NCBI GenBank assembly: GCA_948474755.1
Contig: CAOLHI010001442.1
Location: 62,001-126,000 of the forward strand
Length of the DNA stretch: 64,000 nt
Direction: 5' to 3'
From: Ctenosaura bakeri
Taxonomy: Eukaryota; Chordata; Lepidosauria; Squamata; Iguanidae
Below, piece after piece: positions 1 through 12,323 of this stretch; the first letter of the stretch is position 1, and each line of letters opens with the position of its first letter. Both the position numbers and the translations under genes were made by a program. Under the pieces are notes generated by a model. It worked only from the letters and a program-made list of their open reading frames with translations, had not been told where the DNA came from and did no database searches.

Positions 1-3000
1 CCACAAACCTAGATCTCCAAGTTCCCCAGCAGTAATTCTGTTCCTTGTATTACCAATTTTGTTCAATATTATTTGACTCTAAAAAAGAAAAGAAAATCTG
101 ACAGACTATAGTAGAACAAATATTTATTACCTAACAAAGCTATTTATAAGAACAGATGTGACAAGAAAAGGAACAAGAAAGAAGATGGGCTTGCCTTCAG
201 TCCTGAGAGAATGGTCATAGAGCAATGCTGTAATATTGTTTAAAAATACAGCTGCAGGTAGAAGCTGACATCAGTTTTGGCACAAAGGAAGAATGCTGGG
301 TTACATGATTACATGATGGGAGGGAGGCTGCCTTCATGTAGTCCTTCATTAGACTACAGAAGATAAGCAAGAATATAGAGTAGAAAAAGAAGTATGAAGT
401 ACCAGAAAACGTTTTTTCTTTAATGGCCACACACAGCCTTAATTAGGAACAAATGATTTGGAAATGAAGGGTATTTTTTCTTCTACAACAGTTTTTTTCC
501 TTAAATTTGGTAGGAAGTCTGCTTTGACAAGCTTTTACTTCAATAAGCTACTATGCATGTACAGTTCAGATCTTCTACTTTATTATTCAGGCATCTCATC
601 ATAATATCTTCTGTATATTTTAGGGTCATCGTTTCTAGGTATTTAAATACATCTCTTACACCAAGTAAACCAGCTTATCCTTAGCATTCTTTAAGTCCAG
701 AGGGAGAAGTGTTAAAGTAGGTGGAAGGGGAGAAGACTTGCAATATAGCTTATATTCTAAAAGAACCAAAATGAGAGCATGTAGCAAAATAGACTGGTAT
801 GGAAAAAGAAAAAAGATTTAATTGCAACCTCTACTTTTTACAATGTAATTCAAAGACAAACATAGCTTGGTTTCCCTATAATGCAGAATGCAAGTTAAAA
901 CCTTCAATATAGTTACCATACAAAGTCAATAGTTCACTTACTCTCACTGAAGTTCTATAGTATCAGGCAGGCACATGTACACACACATTATCAGAGGTAC
1001 TTGAGTCAACAGCATTAAGGAAACTTACAAGCAGTATCTTATTTAGGTTATTTACTTAACTTCCATCATATAAAGTCAAGTTTACAGTGCAGCATAAATG
1101 GAGTTATTTGTTAAGAACAACTGTTTCAGAGGCGTGTACTAGTTCAAAGAGACATGTTAAGATTTTCTTGCTGCCTCAAACACCACACAATTTCATCACA
1201 GAAATGCTATATGACACCAATCATATTCTGAGTGAGGCAAGCAGTCAATTCTGACATTGCTAAATATATCCTGGTAACTCTGAAATGAAATTCGTCAACT
1301 ATAAGCTTTGAGATTTTAGTAGGATCTATGTTGCCCAATGTAGGCCTCAATTACATGTAGGCACAATGACATAATTGCTGTTGCTAAAACCCTCTGATGT
1401 GATGACCCTGTTAACCTTCAAAACCATTTAAAATACACAATAAGAGGCAGAACTGTGTCAACCCACTGAAGAACATCCAGTCTAGTCATTCAGAACTGTG
1501 CCACCAGCCTTTCAACTACAGTGGGGCTTTGTGCCACAACCCACTGAAGATCCTGTTTCTGTCTCCAGTCTCTAATTTTTGGATTTCCTTTATATCATGG
1601 AGACAATCTTGCTATGAGATGAGTCCAATTTGCCATGTCTTATATGTAATTAAGGCAGGTCTTATGTGTACTCTGAAAAGAAATGATGAATATTAGGAAA
1701 TAACAACTTTCAGCTTCATTCCCAGTTAAATGACTAAAGCAGATTAAATAAAGCTTGCTTGGCCACATAAAGGCCAAAGCATATATATATTTCTGAAGAA
1801 AAAGCGGCACCAGTTTATGTCTTCAATAGGAAAGGACCATACACCAACTTCAAAAAGTTATAATCTCATCAAGTTTGACCTAACAACAGTGCTAGTGCTT
1901 GTAGATATCTGCATTCACATACATCCAGCATAACAAAGCCTTCTATAGTTGTTTTTTTAAAAAATATTTAGTTCTACAGCATTCAAAATAGTTCAAACTC
2001 CATTAAATAGTCCTCATGGAACCTTATCTCTAATGCAAACCTGAAAATTCTATTTAACAAACATATATTTAGATTTGGGGAAGTAGGGTTGTGGTCAATT
2101 ACTGAAACATAAAAGCTGATATTATCTGGATGGAAGAAAGGTAGGTACTAGCTACATATGACAACTAGGATTCAAAATTCCTAGTACATGGAATCCTTTT
2201 GCTACAAGATTATTTTGGCACACTCTGCTGTAGTGTAACATTAATGTTTAATGTGAGGTATAATCTGTAAGCAATTACTATTAATATGCACAGGTATAAG
2301 CCACAGAATACGTTACTGTAGGCAAGAGGAAATGCACACTGTTTTTATCCATTGGTGAGGAGTGCAGGACAGAAAATATGGAGGGGAATCTTTGCTTGAA
2401 GTAACTGAGCACATGACCTGTTGTGATACACACAAGCCTCCACTGATACAGAAAGGCAAGTCCAGAAAGAAACAGCTCCAGAATATATTATGGCAGTATA
2501 ATAAAAAATTATCCTTTTGGTATTAATACTGTAATAATGAATATTTGGATACACACATACTACAATAGTTTACTACATTATATGCGCACACCCAAAAGCA
2601 AAACTTAGGAATGAAAACAACGGGGCTTTCTATAAAATATAACAAAAGTTAGAATTAAATGGATTTGCAAGTTTACAAATTTAAAGTTCCAACTTCATTA
2701 GTACAAGAAGCTTTAAGTTTAAACTGGACAAAGTTTGAAGATTGTGATCCAATGATTGTTTAGCAGCAATTTTACAGAACTGTAAATTCTTTTATTAACA
2801 GGCAGTATAAACAGATAATTCTAATTGTATTTAAAAACCATGAGTGCCACATTGAAGAATATACAGCTCATGAATAACTTAAACCATATCCCATATTAAG
2901 AGGCAATGCACACAGCATACAAAAAGTATTCTAAACAAAGCTCTAAGGATACATGATTGAAATTTCTAAAATGATATATACAGTACGTAATGTTAATTAT

Positions 3001-3026
3001 ATGTTCATTTCAGTCCACGATACTCA
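1..3026 (-). other. MOB4 3' UTR and downstream flank
   Basis: AT-rich sequence following the MOB4 stop. No exon could be recognised. On the minus strand the first good AATAAA lies at 2791-2796 (plus strand tttatt), about 230 nt after the stop. Further candidates are at 579-584 and 122-127, so a long 3' UTR with alternative ends is possible. RFTN2 would be expected beyond the left edge from known synteny, but nothing here supports a coding exon of it. The 60-70 codon ORFs present look like chance ORFs. Confidence 0.5.
2791..2796 (-). terminator. candidate MOB4 proximal poly(A) signal
   Basis: Canonical AATAAA on the minus strand about 230 nt after the MOB4 stop codon. It is the first such hexamer after the stop. 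Use of the site is inferred. Confidence 0.4.
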
Positions 3027-6000
3027 TCATGCCTCACTTTCACCAGAAACTGAATTCTGTACCTCCTCTTCTAAAATTGGTACGATCAGGTTATCCTTGG
3101 ACATCAAGTTGTACTTCATCACAAACTTGGTAAATCGGTGACACAAAAAGGTTTCATTCTAAGGACAAAAAGGGGAATCGCATAGATTAATGCACACAAA
3201 TAAGGAAAAAAATATTCAACCTTAAAATTGTTTTATGTTACAATTTCCTATATGAAGTTGTCTTGCATAAGAAATAAATAACTGTAGTACGTTATACTTC
3301 AGTAGCCCACCACATGGTGCCCAACAAGCTAGTCTTAAGGCTCTTTCAACTCCCAAAAGTAGGCTGGTATGGACAAGCAGCCCTAAGAGCTTTAATGGAG
3401 TAGTATAAGTCTAAAAACATCAAAATTTTACACACAGAATTAAAGACAGTTGGAATGCATACAGCAGAGGCTTGTGTAAGCTGTTCGTCTAAATGATCAC
3501 TTATGCTTAAATGCAACTGCTGACTCCAACTAGCTTGCTGAATAGTAAATCACTTACTAAATCCCATATATTCAACAGGTCAATCCTAAACTGGTATTGG
3601 GCAACTAGAATTAGGCCTTGTACATTAAACACTGGATAATTTATACACAAACTAACAAGCAGCCTAATGAAAGCTGACATGACCACATGGGCAATGGGAT
3701 TTGCTTCCAGAGCTCAGGCACCATGTAAGTCCCACTCCCTATCTCAGCCAGAACTTTCACATGTCAAGCATGTTATAAAGAACCCATAACAGACTCTTCA
3801 TACATTCTTATTAGAATTAGTGCACAAGTATCACGTGCCATACCATACACATTAAAATAACATGAGGTAGGCCTATATTTTACATTTCAAGTAGCAATTC
3901 CTCTATTTCATGGAACAAGCTTTTTACAAGTGGATTTTAGAAACAAAACTACATTTTTTAAAAAGGTCAGAACTAAGAAAATTATTCAGCCAATTGCAAT
4001 ATCATCTCAAACACAATGTCACATTAACAATCCTGAACATGCTTACTCAGGAGTAAATCCCACTATATTTAATAATGCTTATTCCTAAGCATGCTCAGGA
4101 CTGCAGTTCAAGACATTCGCAGTGGAAGCATCTCTCAGAAGTAAGTCCCACTGAGTTCACCAGGTCTTGGTTTCAGATAAGAAGGCACACGATTCAGCTG
4201 TAGTATCAGAGCACTTACTTCATATTCATCAAATATTTGACGATGATGGAAATATGCATGTGAAAATATTCTATAAATCCTACGACAGACTGATCCTAGT
4301 TTGGCTACAGATGATTCCTTTATGCTAACTCTGTAAAGATAAAAAAAAAGAGTATTACAAACAGGCCTTATTGTTGCTGTGCTAAATATTTCAGTATGCA
4401 CAGTAGGTAAGGTAAGCAATTAACATTATGTAAAGAATGGTTTACAGTGAGAATCTTGTTCACCAAATCTAAGCATACCTTGAGTACCAAATACAGATAT
4501 TTAAAAATGCAAGAAGATTTCACTAACAGTTTACCTGCTTGGGAAATATTTATTGCTATTCAGAAGACATGCAGCTCCATCCAATGTGTGTCTAGTGTAG
4601 TCAATGGCAGGACACTAAAAAATAAGAGGCAAATATGGTATTAGATTATCTGCAGAACCAGAGACTGATATGCTAGCACTAAATGCAGAAACCTAGGTTG
4701 TCCTATTACTTTTCAAAAAAATTTCACTCATGGGTCCTCAAGTCTCATAAATCATCTTCATAAATTTATTTCTGATGTTGTTTTGAAGAACCTATGGATT
4801 GCTTTGTACAGGCTCTCTTGCTTTTGGTATGGGTCTGTCCTGACCCTGGCACATATATCTATGCATACATACCTATGTCTATGAAGAACAGATGGCATGA
4901 TTTTCAGGATGATTTGAGCAAAGAATGCTCTCATTCACAAGTGTCAAGGGTGCAACATAACTAGCAGAAGAACATGAATCATACACACAAGACAACTGAG
5001 AACATGAGACAGATAGATAAAAAGCTACCTTAATGGCTGTTTCTTCTTTATTCTAGGCAGAAAAACATGTTTCATGTGAATGCCATGCCATTCTTCCCAA
5101 GCCATGTGGATTTCCACAGTGAGGGCCAAGGGTGGGAACAAATTACATGAAACTAACAATGACAAATGGCTCATATGCTACCTTTTGCAAAATGAATGAA
5201 AGAAACCTGTATCTCCTACAAGTACTCAGTTTAAAAGTTTACAATAACGCATAGCAGCAGACACAGGCAATAACAAGTTGATTCTTATGCACGCTGTCCA
5301 ATGCACACAGGAGCTTGCCAACAAACAGAGCACCTCACAGACAAGCGACAGAAAAAAATAGACAGTGAAGATGCCTTACTTCTTTTCTATACAAACACAG
5401 GTGTCACAGTAACAGTTTCAAAGCAACAGCAAGGAACTAACTTGATATCCCTTTTCCATGTGCCTCTACTTACTTCTTTGGGAGTTTTATGAGCAGCACA
5501 AAGAAAAATCCACTGTTCTGTTGCTGTCATCTGTGTGCATGTGTCGGGATGGCATTCAGTCTGTTGAAAGATTTGTACAACAGTAAGTCTAGGAGGAAAA
5601 TGCTCTTCTTCAAATAGCTTTCTTTCTATACTTACCACCACAGCTAATCAAAAAAATGCTGAAAATATTAAGTTTCTAGCATAGAATACGTAATTTGGTC
5701 TTAACTCTCAAGAGAAACACAAAACAAAAGAGGTTACCTGAAGTTTAACTGCAAGGCCATTAAGTTCAAGACAGAATTGCCTAAAATTTTAGAGGAAAAA
5801 AATTGTTAGATAAAGACTAAAGATGGTGGAAATGGCTAAAATTATTTAATGCAAGCATGGTATCATCATGGTTGCTAATGTCAATTAATAAGAAAACTAT
5901 AAACCTTGTCTCCATATTACAGGGAAAGTAACAAGATTTATGGGACACATGTATTAGTGCTAGGAACCTGCACTAAAAAAATGTAAAGCCTATGCATGGA

Positions 6001-9000
6001 CGTCACAGTAAGCCATGATCCATATTTAGCACTTCATAGAGCAGGCATGAAATTTTAGAAGCCTTTACCAGCTGTGCTCTCTCATGTACATGAGGCATTT
6101 ATATGCCAGTAAAGTTGAGCCTCCCTTATCTGAAATGCTTGGAACAAGAAGTGTTCCATATTTCATATTTTTTTGGATTTTAGAATCCAGTACTTGTTTG
6201 AAACAGTTTCATGTCTACTTGTGTTGAGTATAGGACACATGCAAGATTGAAGAGAGACTGACGATCTGTGAAATGGCAAGAATCCAAACATAGTGTTCAG
6301 TGCAAATCCACTCCTCCTGCCATTTCACAATTCGCAGTCTCTCTCTTTTTGTCACCAGCCACCTGCCTTTGAGGTGGTGAATGTGGCACTCCTGCTTGTT
6401 CATTTCTCAGATCCTCAGTGTCTCTCTTTTTGCTGCCAACTGTCTGCTTCCACCTTCAAGGTGGCAGCTGCGGCACTAGTGCTTGTTCGTCTCTCAGATC
6501 CTCAGTCTCTCTTTTGAGGACATATATGGTCTCCAGACACATTGCCCGCCCCTAACACAGGAGCACTGACAAGGATCAACACTTTTGAAGGCCTCTCACT
6601 GAGGCTCTTGAACTTTGAAATTGCCCCTAAGGAAAAAGTTAAAATGGCCTTTCATTTGAATTTGAACAGCCCTTACTATTACGTAGTAAAAGAAAGTGAG
6701 CCATTATCAACAATACAAATCCTGAGACTGGATGCATGCTGATTCCAACATTTAGAACTGGGGTGAAGTGTATATATGGACAAACACATGTATCTGAGAT
6801 AAAATATAGTAGTTTTTTTCATCCAGCTCTATACTAAATATAACAGACTTTATTATTTTTAAAAAATGAGCTTCAGTAGAGTAATTTAGCTTTAGTAATG
6901 GTAGAAAATATATCTGTACCATCAGATTTTGATTATTATTTATGCAGTTTGTAGTATCTTAAGTACAGCATAGATTAAAGACTGTCCAGCCCATCAGCAT
7001 CCCCCACAACCTACAAGAGAGGAGATGGGGGCAGAGGATTCATGACTGCAAGTGAAAGGAAACTGAGAGAAAAACCTTCTTTGTCCCATTCAGCTTACAC
7101 ACACAGTCAATCAAAAGTACAAGTTTAAGAAAAATAAAAGGGCATATTTTATCTAGCATCCAATCCTCCTTTCCAACACACATCCCCCTTTTAGAGAGGC
7201 ATGGACTAATGGGAAGTGTGTTAGTGTTTAACATGTGTGTTTTCCATGTTCTTGAAAAGGATTACTTCTTTTCTCAACATCCTTAGACTCAGAAACACAT
7301 TAATAAACACTACTAGTTAAGAGAAATGTCTTGCTTTTTTAAAAGCTTGAACATAGTTACCTTAAATGTTCATATTTCCAAACACCTTCATCCTGTCCTT
7401 CTGGAGGTTCAAGAATTTTGTCAATGTTTGAACAGTCTGCTCTTATGTTTTGCTGGATATACTAGAGAGAAAATATTTAAATATATGTGTTTTTCCTAAT
7501 GAGAACAACAAACCACCTGCATCACCACATCAATACCACCACTATACTTAGTAAGCACAGGCATGTACTAAAATTTGTAACTGAAACTTCCCAACCCCTA
7601 TGCTTAGCCATTACACTATAGTTCAGTCTCATACTTGGCTTCAATGTTTCAAAATGGAAAAGTCAATTGTTACTGCATGCACAGTACTTAATACTTCTTT
7701 TGCAACAAAAAGAATTTTGAATCTGCAATCTAACGAATATTACTTTGTAATTAGTCAGGGAACAAATAAAATAATTGTAAAGCAGAAAGCTGGGTTACAG
7801 TGTGCAGTGTGGGACACCAATATTTTCCTGATGTGATCATGATGACATGTCATACAACCTGCCTACACACAAGAAGTGAAAATATATTTTAATCTATACT
7901 AACACATAGATATCCTATGGAATTCTAACAGCAAAAATCTGTAAGTATAGAACAGGAGAGTACACATGTAAATAACAATAACAAGAACTTTACTAAAGGG
8001 TACCTGTTGAACTGCCAATGTACTGTCCATTTCTTCGAACGACTCATCAGGCCAATTATAAAAATCCTAAGGAAACAGAAACAGAGACTTAATTCAACCA
8101 AACTAAAGAAAAATAAAGCTTTCTTAAAATATAAATTACTATTAAAGTACTTCAACTCCTTGGCACTAAAAGAGCCAAAGCAGCATCCTATGCTGCTTTA
8201 ATCCCATTCAGATATCAGAAATGTCCAGCTGTGGTAATACAGTGGGTGCCTCTGTGAATGAAAAGTCCCTTGGACTGATATCCCAAATCATGCCATTTCT
8301 AATTCTCTTAACTGTGTGGAATACAATTACAGTCGGCCTTCCACATTTGTGGATTTACCTTTCGGAGATCTGATTGTTTGAGAGTTTCTCCAAGCCCTAC
8401 TCCTGCCCACCTCAAGCACTTCTCTTCTAGGCCAACTTTCCCTCTCAGTAGCTCTAATGAGGTCATGCTGCCTTTTCAAAACCTACCTCTGGTCCTTCTC
8501 CACCAGCTGCTGCCTGACCAGCTAAGGATGAATCATAGCCCATTTCTCAGCAAGACAAACCCTCTCCTGATGCCCCCACACACACCCAAGGAAAAAAATG
8601 GGCAAGACACAAGATATAGGGCTACCATGCCAACACATCCCTTTCCTTCTCCTTTCCCTGACCTGGTTTGGAACCTGGGTGCCTGCTCTCCCCACGATGC
8701 CTTGGCCCTCTACCCACAGACATACAAATATATTTTGATATTGGCAGTTTTTCCACTTTTGCAAGGGTCCTGCACCCCCGAACCCTAGAGAATGTGGAGG
8801 ACCAACTGTAGCTGAATATGGGATCTAAGGATGGAAGCTGATGCCAACACAGCACACTGTGAATCAGATACTGATGACATTTCACTCAGGCTATGATATT
8901 GCATTAATGTGCTGTCATACTACCCTGAACGTACTGATTTTACCTGATCGTGGTAGCTAAGCAGGTCCAGGCCTGGTAATATTTGGCTAGGAGATCCCCA

Positions 9001-9121
9001 GGTAATACTAAGGACTGCCAGGTAGGCATAGGAGAGAATACTGCCTGAGACTCTGGAGAACTTTTACCAATCAAAGTTGGGCTAGATGGACCAATAGTCT
9101 GACTCGGCATAAAGCAGCTTC

Positions 9122-9169
<48 letters not shown>

Positions 9170-12128
9170 TTATTTATTTATATTGATGAAGCAGCTTTTG
9201 TTATCCTGCCCTACACATTTCCAAGCAGGGAGGGGGTGTGAAACAGGCCACACAGCCATCTACAGTATTCTAATTTTTTTCACTAAGAGTCAAGAAAAGA
9301 AAAAGTTCATTATACTGATTCTGAGATACTTTTGCCGAAAGATATTCCAGTGCTCTGCGGCTACAAAATGTTTGCTACAATCCTATATATATATATACAC
9401 ACACATTTTTGTGTACTTATGCACTATATGTATGCTTAACTAAGAGTAAGTCCCACAGATACCAGAGGAAATTACCTGGCAGTATACATGCACAGGACGG
9501 GACTAACACAATGCAATCTTATGCATTTTAAACTTTTGACATTTACTTTTGAGTACTACTAAATTAGTTTTTTGTGACAGGCACTATAATTCTGTAAAAA
9601 ATACTTCTGATTCAATAAAGTGTTCAACAACATCATCATCGAGAATAGTTAAGTATCTTTAGCATATAACAGCCCTTTGCTATTTTCTCTGAACTGATTG
9701 CCTGTACTAAACTTCACAATGTGTTTCAATCAAGGAATATACTTAAATAGTCTTGTAATCAAAATTACAAAGATATATGCAAGCATATTACACTAATGCA
9801 TATCCACCCACATCCTTTTTATCTCAGCAGGTATATCTCCTAAAGCTATCTCATGAGGATGACTCATCATTCCTTTCACCTAGAAAAAAAATCCTGTTGC
9901 AGAAAAGAGCAAACACATAGATCAATAGAGGAGCCATTAAAAAGAAATAGCTGCAGTACAATCTGCCTACCTTGTAGTCTACCCTTTATAAGAAAGCATC
10001 TATTTATATGATCTAAGTTATTATATAAACAATTTGAAATCACAACAAATGTCAGAATTATGTGTTCAGAAAAGGGAGTAAGATTTCAATTTCCCATTAT
10101 GCTAACATCTGCTTTGAAAGGTTACCCACAGAACTTGGTGTGACCCCTCCTAATTACAGGTCAGGTTTACTATTGGTATCTATCCCTGACCAATGATACC
10201 ACGTTTCCTCCAAGAAATTAGATAAACTCAAAGCCACTAGCCCTGAGTAAGACGGGAGGGACCACTTTAGCTGGCCACCACCCTGGAACTCCACCCTTCC
10301 ATTTGTGAAAACACAACACTATGGCCACCTTCAACGTATCCTTTCCCAGCTTCTCACTGGACTCCATGTCACTCATCTTAAGAGCTACACTTTAACTGCA
10401 CCTTGGCGCTAAATCATCATTAGCCTCTGCCTTGGAGCCAACACTCCAACCCTCTCCTCCTCAAACTGGGGCTGATGGGAGTTGTCATCCAACACATTTT
10501 GAGGGCAGCAGCTTGGAAAAGTCTGCTCTAGTCCTTCTTCGCACTCAACACCCCACTCTTATCCTCAGATGCGCTTAGTGCCTTCAAGTTGCTTGTCAAC
10601 TTCCAGCGACCCCATGAACTTCACTGGGTCTTCCTGGGCAGAGAAAACACAGAGGCAAGTTTGCCAGTTCCTTCCTCTGATATATAGCCTTACAGCACCT
10701 GGTATACATTGGCAGTCTCCCATGCAAAGACTAACCAGAGCTGACTCTGCTTAGTTCACAAAATCAGATGCCTAAGAATATCTACCCTCACTTCCTTCAG
10801 TTTCCTTCAAGACCGATCTAAACCTATACATGTGTGTGGGTGTATCCATCAAATATACAAAAGTCAAAGTCTGTTTGTCTGTGTCAGGCGAAGACCTCAT
10901 ACGACTGCCTGCCTAATAAAATGCTATGGAATTTTGGGATTTGTGGTTTAGGGAGGGGCCTTTAGAATTCTCAGCCAGAGAACAGACCAGTTGCTATGGA
11001 GATGAGGCCTAGCAGCAAGGAGGAGGACACTGTATACAGTTGCCACGTAGAGGAAGGAGGGGACTTGTTTTCTGCTGCTCCAGAGACCAGGACAAGGAGC
11101 AACGGATTCAAGCTGCAGGAAAAGAGATTCCACCTGAACCTCAGGAAGAACTTCCTGACAGTCAGGGCTGTCCGGCAGTGGAATCTGCTGCCTCGGAGTG
11201 TAGTGGAGTCTCCTTCCTTGGAGGTTTTTAAGCAGAGGCTGGATGGCCATCTGTCGAGAGTGCTTTGAGGGTGTTCCTGCATGGCAGGGGGTTGGACTGG
11301 ATGGCCCCTGGGGTCTCCTCCAACTCTAGGACTCTATGATTCTACCCTCAGGAACCCCACCTCTGCATGTTAGTAACTCTGAATGCAGATTGGATTGGGG
11401 AATATGGGGAAAAGTTACTGGACAAGACAGTTTGGGGAATTAGAGACACAGGATCTCAAATCTTTCTAACGACTATTACCTATTTGAAAATAAACTCCCG
11501 GGAAGGCCGGGCATACATGCTGGTATATCTATATAGGGACTCACACCCCACGTCTTCCTCCCTCCCCAGCTGCCCTGCTTTAGCCCGAAGAACCTTTGGG
11601 TCGCCTGGCAGCATAATCCAAGCATCCCCAAAATGCGCAGACATCGCCCCCCACTTTCCACCTGCGGGGCGGGGGGCGGCCAGGCTCGTGCGTCCCCTCC
11701 CCACAACCACCCCCCCTCCGGAGGGGACAAGTATCTCGCCCTGCCCCCGCTTCCCCCAGCCTGCGAAGGACGCTCTTCCTCCACGCACCGGCCCCGCTCG
11801 GAGCAGCGGCGCCCCCTCCCCCGCCCTCCTCTCCCGCGAGGAGGGGGAGGAGGAGGAGGAGGGAGGCGGCGACGGCCGGGCAAAAGCGCGGAAAGGCGGG
11901 GGTGGAAATGAAGGGAGCGACTAGGCCTCGGCCGCCACCGGCGCCGGCGCCTCCCCCATCATCCCCCGCGGCGGCGGCCGCCCGCGCCCCCACCCCGGCC
12001 TCCATCATCCCCGAGAGGGCACGGAGCCCGGGGAGCAGCAGGGGCCCCGAGCCCGCCCGGCGGCTTACCTGGGCCTTGGTGCCCGGCCTGTTCCGCCTCA
12101 GCACAGCCGTCCCCTCCGCCATGACCAT
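3027..12128 (-). CDS. MOB4: MOB4 (phocein), MOB family member 4, 225 aa, 8 coding exons
   Basis: Coding exons on the minus strand, 5' to 3': 12128-12069, 8066-8004, 7461-7361, 5780-5738, 5560-5474, 4614-4535, 4330-4219, 3158-3027 (stop 3027-3029). All junctions are GT-AG and the phases add up to exactly 225 codons plus stop, the usual MOB4 length. The start is the ATG giving [20 protein letters not shown]; the tail is ...SVSGESEA. The Mob1/phocein fold is visible: zinc-ligand region CHPDTC (exon 5) and HAYFHH (exon 7). MOB4 is a non-catalytic adaptor of the STRIPAK complex, which links striatin/PP2A to MST kinases and acts in vesicle traffic and Hippo control (family knowledge). It lies downstream of HSPE1 in the same orientation, as in human, where HSPE1-MOB4 read-through transcripts are known. 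No broken exon was seen. Introns hold repeats listed separately. Confidence 0.97.
6117..6220. mobile_element. Tigger/pogo-like MITE fragment
   Basis: Contains the phrase gcctcccttatctgaaatgc followed by a T-rich ttttttggattttag stretch, a pattern shared by old Tigger-type MITEs. It lies in MOB4 intron 3, and neither end is sharply defined. Confidence 0.4.
6337..6508. repeat. two-copy tandem repeat, unit about 86 bp
   Basis: Two diverged adjacent units. Each begins with a tctctctttttg block, has a central gaggtggt / aaggtggc motif, then a 'gcac..tgcttgttc' block, and closes with tctcagatcctcag (about 6410 and 6500). It lies in MOB4 intron 3. The short ORF across it appears incidental. Confidence 0.6.
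8330..8808. mobile_element. Tigger/pogo-like MITE, complete, TA target duplication
   Basis: Terminal inverted repeats CAGTCGGCCTTCCACATTT at the left and the reverse complement of aatgtggaggaccaactg at the right, flanked by TA at 8328-8329 and 8809-8810. CAGT-starting ends with a TA duplication are typical of Tc1/mariner-pogo elements. The interior resembles the copy at 44411. Located in MOB4 intron 1. The 136-codon ORF inside shows no transposase features. Confidence 0.75.
8937..9120 (+). mobile_element. 5S-rRNA-derived SINE, plus orientation
   Basis: The head matches the 3' half of 5S rRNA: acctgatcgtggtagctaag, then caggcctggtaatatttgg and gagatccccaggtaatac. It is followed by a tail ending in gggctagatggaccaatagtctgac...aagcagcttcctat, running into a CTAT microsatellite. 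This is a retrotransposed 5S-type SINE, not a 5S gene: the head lacks the intact 5' half and is diverged. Located in MOB4 intron 1. Confidence 0.75.
9121..9181. repeat. (CTAT)n microsatellite grading into (TATT)n
   Basis: About 12 uninterrupted CTAT units followed by TATT units, directly at the 3' end of the 5S-derived SINE. It probably grew from the SINE tail. Confidence 0.95.
10555..10770 (-). mobile_element. 5S-rRNA-derived SINE, minus orientation
   Basis: Begins gtgccttcaagttgcttgtc and ends with the antisense of 5S rRNA: acagcacctggtatacattgg, cagtctcccatgcaaagactaacc, gctgactctgcttag. The same layout is seen at 46425-46625. Located in MOB4 intron 1. Confidence 0.75.
10925..11005. mobile_element. 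fragment of the palindromic GGCCATTTC MITE family (long-centre type)
   Basis: Contains ggaattttgggatttgtgg, tttagggaggggcctttag and aattctcagccagagaac, matching the interiors of the copies at 13392 and 56398. The termini are missing. Confidence 0.55.
11020..11345 (+). mobile_element. CR1/L2-type LINE 3' end (reverse transcriptase C-terminus)
   Basis: Positions about 11060-11267 read in one plus frame as the C-terminal tail typical of CR1/L2 reverse transcriptases, including [20 protein letters not shown] and [19 protein letters not shown]. This is followed by a short 3' UTR ending ggactctatgattct. It is 5'-truncated and inactive. It lies in MOB4 intron 1, antisense to the gene. Confidence 0.75.
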
Positions 12129-12159
12129 AGTGACAGCGAGCGGCGCCAGGACCCGGATG

Positions 12160-12240
12160 CGGCGGCGGCGGCGGCGGCAACAGCAACTACCAGGCGGGGG
12201 GAGGAGGGGGGCACGCACGCCGGACGACGACGACGACGAC
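12160..12240 (-). repeat. trinucleotide runs in the MOB4 5' UTR region
   Basis: Six CGG units at 12160-12177 and six GAC units at 12223-12240 (plus strand), 30-110 bp upstream of the MOB4 ATG. If transcribed they would read CCG and GTC in the leader. Confidence 0.8.
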
Positions 12241-12315
12241 GTGAGACAAACTTCCCCCGAGGGGAGCGAGGGAGAGGCAGAACAGCCGGCGAAGACCGGA
12301 AGGAACACGTAACAG

Positions 12316-12323
12316 TTACGTCA
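12316..12323. promoter_or_regulatory. CRE-like site TTACGTCA
   Basis: A one-base variant of the palindromic CRE, about 190 bp upstream of the MOB4 start codon inside the CpG island. Binding by ATF/CREB proteins is inferred. Confidence 0.4.

Noticed and set aside
1..2000. RFTN2 3' exons expected from synteny
   Set aside because: No RFTN2-like coding sequence could be read on the plus strand.
8378..8788. 136-codon ORF
   Set aside because: Lies wholly inside a non-autonomous Tigger-like MITE and has no transposase motifs.
8937..9010. Possible 5S rRNA gene
   Set aside because: Only a diverged part of 5S is present and it is fused to a SINE tail.
9121..9181. Possible CRISPR-like regular repeat
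   Set aside because: Simple CTAT microsatellite in a vertebrate intron, without spacers.
11580..12308. 242-codon minus-strand ORF at the MOB4 start
   Set aside because: Only [20 protein letters not shown] is the real MOB4 exon 1. The rest reads through the splice donor at 12068 and through the 5' UTR.
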